A stretch of 64,000 nucleotides of DNA from the NCBI GenBank assembly GCA_964387025.1, contig CAYLUZ010000004.1, positions 287,498 through 351,497 of the forward strand. Direction: 5' to 3'. The position numbers were made by a program, and so were the translations under genes. Source of the DNA: PNON01 sp964387025 (GTDB taxonomy: Bacteria > Chloroflexota > Anaerolineae > Anaerolineales > Anaerolineaceae). Under the pieces are notes generated by a model, which saw nothing but the letters and a program-made list of their open reading frames with translations, was not told the origin of the DNA and did not search any database. Of this stretch, positions 63,581 to 64,000 are shown one piece after another (positions within the stretch are counted from its first letter, which is position 1; each line of letters starts with the position of its first letter).

Positions 63581-63649
63581 TTTTTCTCCTTAATTAAATG
63601 ATTTTGAAGGGGTAATTTAGTTATTTTTGGCGGCATATGATCTGACCGT

Positions 63650-63907
63650 TCACGCATCTGCCTTGCCTGGATCAACAGGACAAACCGAGACCAATGGCAT
63701 TCCCAAATCGCGCACTTTTTTTAACAATCCATGCAATCCGGCCTGATCGACCACTAACCCAGTCAGCAACGTATCACCGTTATCTTCAAGAGTGATGGTC
63801 ATGCCTTCAAACCAGTTTGTCCATTGCGTATCCAGTTGACCCTTGATCCTGATCTGATAGACCGCAGGTTGACTGGGGTCGGCTTTTGGGTCTAGTTCGT
63901 TTACCAA
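63650..63907 (-). CDS. Small conserved hypothetical protein
   Basis: 85 residues from a TTG start. The frame continues to 63949 with an ATG, but AAGGAG stands seven bases before the TTG at 63907, and the conserved part begins there (VNELDPKADPSQPAVYQIR). The protein has a beta-rich core (TITLEDNGDTLLTG) and a helix-strand end (LHGLLKKVRDLGMPLVSV), reminiscent of small ferredoxin-like or ACT-like folds. Widespread in Chloroflexota genomes as a hypothetical, as far as I recall. No membrane segment. First gene of the operon. Confidence 0.78.
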   Translation of the reverse strand: MVNELDPKADPSQPAVYQIRIKGQLDTQWTNWFEGMTITLEDNGDTLLTGLVVDQAGLHGLLKKVRDLGMPLVSVCPVDPGKADA

Positions 63908-64000
63908 ATGTCTTCTCCTTTCGTGGCTGATCATTACAGTCCGTACCACTTGCTCAAGATACAGGTATCATATCTTCAGCACAGTGTCATCGAAAAGACA

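Overview
The window is AT-rich bacterial DNA (about 40% G+C by eye). Gene content suggests a member of the Chloroflexota, most likely class Anaerolineae: CpXC, AIM24 and DUF4386 proteins, a PlsY-like acyltransferase with an unusual second motif, several HD-GYP proteins, and many chemoreceptors beside a CheA-CheC-CheD-CheX type chemotaxis operon. This placement is an inference from gene families; no rRNA is present.

1-18.4 kb is mostly housekeeping. It holds the 3' part of a hybrid histidine kinase and an REC/HD-GYP regulator, gyrB behind a membrane-protein gene, a JAMM protease, a PlsY-like protein, a metallo-beta-lactamase-fold hydrolase, a CpXC protein, a translationally coupled class III aminotransferase and GAF/PAS histidine kinase, an amidohydrolase, MFS and MATE transporters, an AIM24-like protein and a small MmpS-like membrane protein.

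18.4-43.3 kb is a chemosensory island read entirely on the minus strand. The core operon is cheA-cheC-cheD-cheY-cheB-cheR-HDOD-cheX-cheX. Downstream lie six chemoreceptors with HBM, 4HB, dCache, CHASE4 or no obvious sensor domain. Three sit in tandem mcp-cheW units, each closed by its own terminator. Their signalling halves and cheW genes are nearly identical mosaics, which points to recent duplication and gene conversion. The core operon has no cheW, so coupling protein would come from the receptor units. One receptor (21036-23681) has about 138 residues resembling a Cache/PAS-like sensor domain inserted exactly at the hairpin turn of its cytoplasmic signalling tip. This is the most unusual object in the window. 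CheA also carries an extra MshEN (type II secretion ATPase N-terminal)-like module.

44.0-47.6 kb holds a TPR-glycosyltransferase, a second glycosyltransferase and a formylglycine-generating-enzyme-fold protein without the catalytic cysteines. An initiator tRNA-Met gene follows at 47.67 kb.

47.7-64 kb looks like accessory DNA joined at that tRNA. An amidohydrolase lies between the tRNA and a decayed tRNA-like copy sharing its 3' end. Then come a UvrA2-like ABC protein, a decayed oxidoreductase copy, a sugar-type ABC transporter whose ATPase is fused to one permease, an isochorismatase-family hydrolase, a second oxidoreductase remnant, and a minus-strand operon of one small protein, five small membrane proteins (three DUF4386-like and two of another family) and the intact oxidoreductase.
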